Below, piece after piece: positions 58,146 through 64,000 of a DNA stretch of 64,000 nt. Made by a program: the position numbers and the translations under genes. The stretch comes from Siphonodentalium dalli (Eukaryota > Mollusca > Scaphopoda > Gadilida > Siphonodentaliidae), in assembly GCA_032622095.1 (NCBI GenBank), contig CP136069.1, forward strand, positions 66,115,319-66,179,318. The letters are read 5' to 3'. Within the stretch, counting starts at the first letter, position 1. Every line of letters starts with the position of its first letter. The notes under the pieces are model-generated. The model was not told the origin of the DNA. It ran no database searches and worked only from the letters and a program-made list of their open reading frames with translations.

Positions 58146-58248
58146 TGAAACCCCAAATATTCAACAACAAACATGATACATTTTAAATTCTGATTACAAT
58201 TGTGTATAGTTATTTTTTCATATATATATATGTATTGTTATTTGTGTG

Positions 58249-60547
58249 CAGTGTTCACACTGGCCCGAAATTTTCTTGAGCCACCACCTTAGCCACTTGT
58301 GAATTTTTTTGAGCCACTTTTCATTTACTTGAGCCACATTTTTCAACCCATATTATATTTTATCGTATCGATTATCTTTGACTAAATGTTGGTATGAGAA
58401 GGACCTCTTACATTCCACATTCGACACGGGTACACAATATAGTATTTATGCAAAGTCTGATATTATAGGACGCTAACAGGGTTGCACGGCGTAGCACGGG
58501 TTAAAGTGTAATCAAAACGTTAATAAATGTTGTCAATCGGTTGGTAAGCACACATACCAGTATGGATGAAGAGTTATGCTTTTTGTATCAATGTCATAGA
58601 TTATCCCGTTTCCATAAATTTGAATGTACCCCGATGCCCATAATGACATCGGGCGTCAAATTTGTTGAAGCCGGCGAACTTGTTATACAATTTTGGCGCC
58701 CCTTCCCCCGTCCATTCCTGACATGGACATCAACATGTTTGTGGTCTTTAAACTACACCATTATTTCATCATAGCACGCATGGAGAAGCCTATATACATG
58801 TTTATATGAGTATCGATGAAACAATTGTTTTGGTGCTCACCTCCCCGATCCACATTACCGATCCGAATGGTGCCACCTCGGAAAACGAACACTACACCAT
58901 TAGGTTCCTTATATCGCAGCCATACCTATATGTGTTCAGTATAAAGCGCGACAAACAAAAGTGCTAACGATATGGGTTCGCAGCGCGTCGCCGGTCATTG
59001 AGTCTCCACACAGCAGTGGCTTGGCCGCTTTGAGCGACTTGCAATTGTCGGATTGCTCGCTGTTTCAAACCCCGCGCCAAGTTGTTACCCTTGAGCAAGG
59101 TCGCTCGTTCTGTGTCAGCTTGTCATACTGATGAGTTTCAGAGCATGTTCTGATCAAACTAGAGCAGCGCCTGCAATGAATGCAGCCGGTTCATTGGTTG
59201 GCTTGTACAAATTACTGGGATAATATTGTACCAAGCGTATTAGAGCAAGTAATTGGTTCATCGCTATATAAAACTGGTCATCATTATTATTATTGTGTTT
59301 GTTCACTGTCCCCCACCCCCATGTTGGCTATATAAGTTTGGTATAAATGCCGGCAAATGTGGTGTTCATCCTAATTAGTGTCCAAGTGTTTGCACAGAAT
59401 GTCTTCGATATTGACCATATTGTATTTTATACGAGCCACCAACAGCCACCAAAACCAAAATTGTATATTTTATCTTATAACCATGGCCAGTTTCCTAAAA
59501 CAAAACCGACGATCGCCCATAAATATTTTCCACCTATTGCTAATAACAGGCCATACATTATACCGATAATGGGAGAACGGGACGCAGCTATAGTATATTC
59601 ATATGCATGATATGATCCCTCTAAATATTAAATTGAATCCCACCTGACTGAAAACTCTTTTGTCAACACCAGCAAGATGACATTTTATTATACAACGATG
59701 AACAGTGGCATGTATTTCTAAATGTATCAAACAAATCGATTGAACTGGAAGCTTCCATTGCCCTTCTGTGGATTGAAACACGTATCACTCGCTTTGTATG
59801 CGTTACTCACGGTGTTTGTGAAGACAGTTTATGTGTAAATTCGATAGCTACAACCGAACACGGGGTGTTTTAGCTATATTTCAAAGAACCCATGACACTA
59901 CAGTTGACATGTGCTGTCAACTCAAGAATGACTCTGGCTTGCCGTTAAAAGCGATGCGCATACTTCAACGTGGAGGCTCTTTAGTCGGGCGCGGACACCA
60001 GCATTTCAATTCCGCGCATTCTTTATACTTGACCATAAAGATGTGGTGGATCTTTCTTAACATGCTGATACTCAGATACCGTTTTGCGCGAAAGTGTTTT
60101 TCTTCCTTTTTTGTTCGTCTTCGGGGTGCATACATTCCTCATATATATATACAGCGTCATATATATTTATAATAATGACCCGCACCATTATCTTTCTCGT
60201 AAAAAAAGTACCCCAAATAGACCCCTCTGTTGTTATCTAGATGGTCACCTGTGAATTTCTATAGAACACAGACAGACGTTCGCAAATATATATATAGATG
60301 TGTCCTTTCTTTGTTTCACTAATTACAACCAGTCCATGTGGCATAAGCTGAGAATCAATTAGCGAGTGCTTTCATTTATACTCTCGTGGCGGGATAGTGT
60401 TGCCTGATTGTTAAACTTAATCTGTCGGACGGCAGTTAATTTAAGAGCCACACAACCAAATTCTTTGAGCCACTAGCCAATTTATTTTAGCCACATTTGT
60501 TTTTCTTTCGCAATTTACGAAATTTGCTCACGGCAGCGTGAACACTG
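58249..60547. mobile_element. hAT-superfamily element, non-autonomous (2,299 bp)
   Basis: Terminal inverted repeats CAGTGTTCACACTGGC and, inverted, CAGTGTTCACGCTGCC. They are flanked by perfect 8-bp target duplications TTTGTGTG (58241-58248, 60548-60555), the hAT length. Near both ends the motif TGAGCCAC or TAGCCAC recurs (at least four at the left, three at the right), likely transposase-binding sites. It is in the same orientation at both ends. No transposase frame was recognised, so mobilisation in trans is inferred. It contains a small secreted-peptide-like frame at 59347-59610. Confidence 0.92.
59347..59610 (+). CDS. Putative small secreted protein (87 residues) inside the hAT element
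   Basis: A frame of 87 codons preceded by TATATAAG at about 59329 and TATATAAAA at about 59264. The first 17 residues look like a signal peptide: hydrophobic VVFILISVQVF followed by a small residue and a possible cleavage FA|QN. The remaining 70 residues are rich in Pro, Tyr, Ile and Lys, with PPKPK, FPKTKP and YFPP motifs and no Cys. I do not recognise a family. A possible polyadenylation signal, ATTAAA, is at about 59628. It may be real cargo of the element or a chance frame. Signal-like hydrophobic starts arise by chance in AT-rich DNA. Confidence 0.3.
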   Translation: MPANVVFILISVQVFAQNVFDIDHIVFYTSHQQPPKPKLYILSYNHGQFPKTKPTIAHKYFPPIANNRPYIIPIMGERDAAIVYSYA

Positions 60548-61139
60548 TTTGTGTGGTGACATCGGCCCCGTGTGGGTGTAATTGTCAATAAACTTATCGT
60601 ATCTTATCTTCTTGGACCTAAATATTCACATAGGTTCACATTGGACTCATTTGAGTCTGAGATAATCCCATAGTAACTTATATCCGTTATTCCGTGTTAT
60701 TGCGCGGGCCACAGTGAAAATACATTACAAAGAGCGCACATCTGGTAAGTGTATTTAGGTTCATACTATCATACTATCAGGGTTACCCGGCGTTACCCAG
60801 GTTAAAATGGTGTGATACCCTCAGCTGTGGACATTTGTTGGGAATTGGGAATACTCTTGCTCAAAAGCATTCTCATAACTTGTATATCCAAATGGATTCA
60901 CAAAACGTAATTCTTATACATGATTATAGGTAGCGGCTCACACGTTGTCTGAGTTATTGTCATTTTGTTTATCGCGATTAATTCGTCACACAAATAAAGA
61001 AGTATTTATTTACAAATGTGCGTACTTCAGATGTTAGCATTTTTAAATTGTACAGTCGAAGTGGTTGCAAGTGATGTTTTTTTTTAAAATAAATATTTTT
61101 ATTGGGATCAAAACATGAACATCACAAACACATAAGCCT
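60548..61139. other. Intergenic, nothing recognised
   Basis: Begins with the hAT target duplication. No other structure supported. Confidence 0.4.
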
Positions 61140-62068
61140 ATACCAGCACTCATATTTAACGATGAATTGATAAATGACAACTTACAAAAAGCCAACACCT
61201 TCAACAAATACTTTTGTTCTATATCGTCATTGCCAAAACGAAAGGGAGATAGAGTTACCTCGCTTTGACCAGTTAACAGAAAGCGAACTAAGTGACATAG
61301 AAATCGACGACGAACTTGTTCTCAAATGCCTACGGTCAATTAAGACGTCAAAAGCCTCCGGTTATGATGGCATAAGCCCAAAAGTATTGAAAAACTGTGC
61401 CTCTTCCTTAACTGCACCATTAAGATTTATTTTTAATATTTTTTAAAAACATGCATACTTTCCCATTGAGTGGAAGAAGGCAAATGTATGTCCAATCTTT
61501 AAAAAAGATGACCCTTGTATACCGTCAAACTATCGCCCTGTTTCCCTTCTGAGTTGTCTCTCTAAAATCTTTGAAAAATGCATATACCGTCGTCTGTCAG
61601 ACTATTTGCGTGAACACAAATTGTTGTCCGATCTGCAATCAGGGTTTACTCCCAACGACAGTACTGTGTTTCAATTAATCGACATATACCACTATATCAT
61701 ATCATCACTAGATGAGGGGAAAGAAATAAGATATGTCTTTTACGATATTAGTAAAGCTTTTGATAAGGTCTGGCATCGAGGACTGCTCTTTAAAATTGAA
61801 AAGAATGGGAATAACAGGAAATATGTATAAACTTCTTGAGAATTACTTGGAATCTAGAGAGCAGAGAGTTACAATAAATGGGGTGAGCTCTAATTGGATG
61901 CCTGTTTCAGCTGGAGTCCCCCCAGGGGTCCTTACTCGGCCCTCTGCTATTTTTGGTCTACATAAATGATATTGTTGGAGGGATAACTAGCAATATTCGC
62001 CTATTTGCGGATGATACTTCCCTTTTTCTTGCCATTGAAGACCCCACCCTTGCTGCCAACTGCACCAA
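61140..62068 (+). pseudogene. CR1/jockey-like non-LTR reverse transcriptase, broken
   Basis: Polymerase domain of a LINE ORF2. The reading shows FNKYF, then DDELVLKCLRSIKTSKASGYDGISPKVLK (written here only to locate 61310-61400: key motif SGYDGISPKVLK). It continues with SNYRPVSLLSCLSKIFEKC, FYDISKAFDKVWHRGLLFK (first catalytic Asp), a GVPP(Q)G box and RLFADDTSLFLA (catalytic Asp pair). Damage is a frameshift near 61240, an in-frame TAA near 61442, a frameshift near 61800 (A-run) and another near 61920 (C-run). The 5' endonuclease part is missing. The 3' end is cut sharply at 62068, exactly where the duplicated segment begins. Clade assignment (CR1/jockey/L2 group) rests on motif wording only. 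Confidence 0.85.
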
Positions 62069-62150
62069 CGCACCATAACATGATCCCCCGCCGTCACGTT
62101 TTGTTGACTTTGATGACTAAAACGAATGATAGAATAACCGGACGTGTTGA

Positions 62151-62831
62151 TTAAAGATACATAATCCGATTAAACGCCCCTAAATTAAAATTCCTTTGGC
62201 CTCGGTTGATTCGAGTCGAGGAACCCACCCATCAAAGCTCAGAGTTATTAGATATCAATTTTTGAAATCTGTTATTTTTCGCCACCGGGAATATTTGACG
62301 GCTTGGCAAAAATCTTACAGAAATAGTACAGACATGCGCACACGCAATTACGAGAGGTCACACAAGGTCGATGCTCCATGTGTGTTCACTGGCGACCAAA
62401 TGATTTGTAATAGAAGTCGATAAAAAGCATCGCCATCAACAAGAATGCGGTATGTTGTGATAGTTGATGACGGATACATGAATTATACTTAATTAAATAT
62501 GTAATAATGTTTTATCCATGCAAATAGCCATGATATATGGCACCATGTTGGTTACACGTGGAAATACTATGTGTTTTCAATTCGTGACAACAATTGTTGG
62601 GGAATTCCAATTTGAATTAGGAATCACCATATATGGAAGTTGTAAACCACACTCACTCATCTTCAAATTGCCAAGAAAAACGGTTATTGTAGTAATTTTA
62701 CGACAAATATGATATCGTGATTGGTATTCTTGTGAGTATTTTTTGGATAACTTAATCGGCTTTTGGTGAAATTCCGTTGTTGTTGTACCTGGATGATACA
62801 GGGACCATCGAATCGGATTGTGTACCTTTAA
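62151..62831. mobile_element. TTAAAGRTAC-family element, twin of 51984-52664
   Basis: Part of the duplicated segment; same ends and interior. Confidence 0.75.
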
Positions 62832-63635
62832 GTGTGCAGTCGTAGACTAAGCTATAAATAGTTTGACAGGTAGGAATGTTGGGCTAACTTGCAGTGCTGC
62901 ATGATATAGTATTTTGATTGTCAAACAATTGGAACATGGAAACTGCAGACCGATTTCAAAAGAAAAAATTCAGCTGATTTCATAGAAATTAATATGGAAA
63001 AATCTATATAAATATAAGAAATTATGTAGTTTTAGTGTTTTTTTAGCGGTATGTCGCTGTGGCCGCTGGGACATTTATATTATTGTGAAATGTTACACAC
63101 TACGATATTTACTAAAAATTCATGTAAAATTTTACAAGTGATATCTCTGTCGTAATCCATACCAAGTATCACACAGTAATCTGAGTACAGATACGAACGG
63201 GTTGATGAGGCATTGTGCAGCTTTCCGTATCTGAGTACAACCAATGCCGTCTCGTCATTTTCATAATAGAGTTATTGTTCGTTGTTTGTTGGTAGAATGA
63301 ATATCTTAGTGTAAATATATTTTTTATTTCCAAATCCGAACAAATAACATGATATACAAACGACTCATAAATGCAAAATAGACGTGTTAATATATGGATA
63401 CCAGGATCGGACAACAAGCCCGAGGGCTTATATGAAGTATGTTCCCCTTTGACTAAATGTCGCGTACCCAATACGTGAGAGAGGGGTATAGTTCAAACGG
63501 GAATGGTTGGAAATAACGATTTTCAGAGAATTGGATATATATAGCAGAATCTGAGTTAGACATGGAATAAAAAGGAAGAAGATAGTACTCATGATAGCAG
63601 GGGCAGAGAAAGAAGAGAGGGGGGAGAGTAGAGGG

Positions 63636-63637
<2 letters not shown>

Positions 63638-63720
<83 letters not shown>
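63638..63720. repeat. (GA)n microsatellite, about 83 bp
   Basis: Longer than the left-copy tract (59 bp), the main difference between the two duplicated segments. Confidence 0.97.
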
Positions 63721-63723
<3 letters not shown>

Positions 63724-64000
63724 CCTGACAATAAGAAATAGATCTATCCCCCCCCCCCCCAGCCAGTACGTGTTTATTTTATAATTGCAGGAAATATGCT
63801 CATATTGGCATTATTTGGAAACTTAAATACGCTCTATATGTGCATAAACGCAGGTGTTCGATGTTCAAAAAGATCCTTCACCCCACTGCTTGTCTTTGTC
63901 TGCTTACTTGCTTCATTTATAGAGCTGAAATCGAGGCTTGCCCAGGCAACCACATCTATGGATTCAGGTTTATGCCACACCGGATGCGCGTGTAAACTAT

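Larger units (their letters stand above)
62069..64000. repeat. Duplicated segment, right copy (runs off the window)
   Basis: Near-identical to 51900-53808, apart from a 2-bp difference at the left edge and changes in and next to the (GA)n tract. It still matches at the last base of the window, so the duplication is longer than seen. Confidence 0.97.

Overview
This is a eukaryotic, AT-rich, animal-type window with very low gene density. I read it as a marine invertebrate, probably lophotrochozoan (a mollusc-like or annelid-like genome), from its intron-split genes, its fucolectin-type plus PAN/Apple extracellular gene, CR1/jockey-like retroelements, MULE, hAT and piggyBac-like DNA elements, and abundant satellites. 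I cannot name the species. No rRNA, convincing tRNA, CRISPR or prokaryotic operon structure is visible. Nearly all of the many short open frames are chance frames inside repeats.

Only two host genes are supported. (1) A plus-strand gene with an acidic N-terminal exon (26398-26811) and a second coding exon (33503-33796). They join in phase across a 6.7-kb intron into a 192-residue protein whose middle resembles the FAM167 family. (2) A minus-strand gene whose last two exons (57236-56994, then 51352-51114) join in phase and encode the end of a fucolectin-like (F5/8C/FTP) domain followed by a PAN/Apple-like domain and a stop. A broken second copy of the PAN exon lies at 40.2 and 44.9 kb.

Layout. 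0-9 kb: minisatellite, foldback MITEs, a two-exon MULE transposase fragment with a FLYWCH-like finger, and dispersed MITEs. 9-19 kb: foldback elements, a patchwork of repeated blocks (10.0-14.0 kb), an RTE-type tail, decayed tandem repeats, and an E-box palindrome cluster. 19.8-26.3 kb: a 28-bp minisatellite, then about 5.1 kb of 55-bp satellite with higher-order repeats, ending about 50 bp before a splice acceptor of the FAM167-like gene. 27-33 kb: that gene's intron, holding a chain of TTCG/CGAA hairpins and a 340-370-bp tandem array. 34-50 kb: 3'-flank repeats, a dead CR1-like end, MITEs and tandem arrays. 50-64 kb: the lectin-like gene, a 412-bp MITE, a 147-bp hairpin, a 2.3-kb hAT element with intact 8-bp target duplication, a broken reverse transcriptase, and a near-identical second copy (62069-64000) of 51900-53808.

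The most informative observations are: the piggyBac-like TTAA element carrying twin 69-bp hairpins, with its empty site also in the window; reuse of those hairpins inside a different TTAA family; the multi-hairpin TTCG element; the satellite's higher-order structure; the hAT element carrying a small secreted-peptide-like frame; and the 10.17-kb-spaced duplication, which is either very recent or an assembly artefact.
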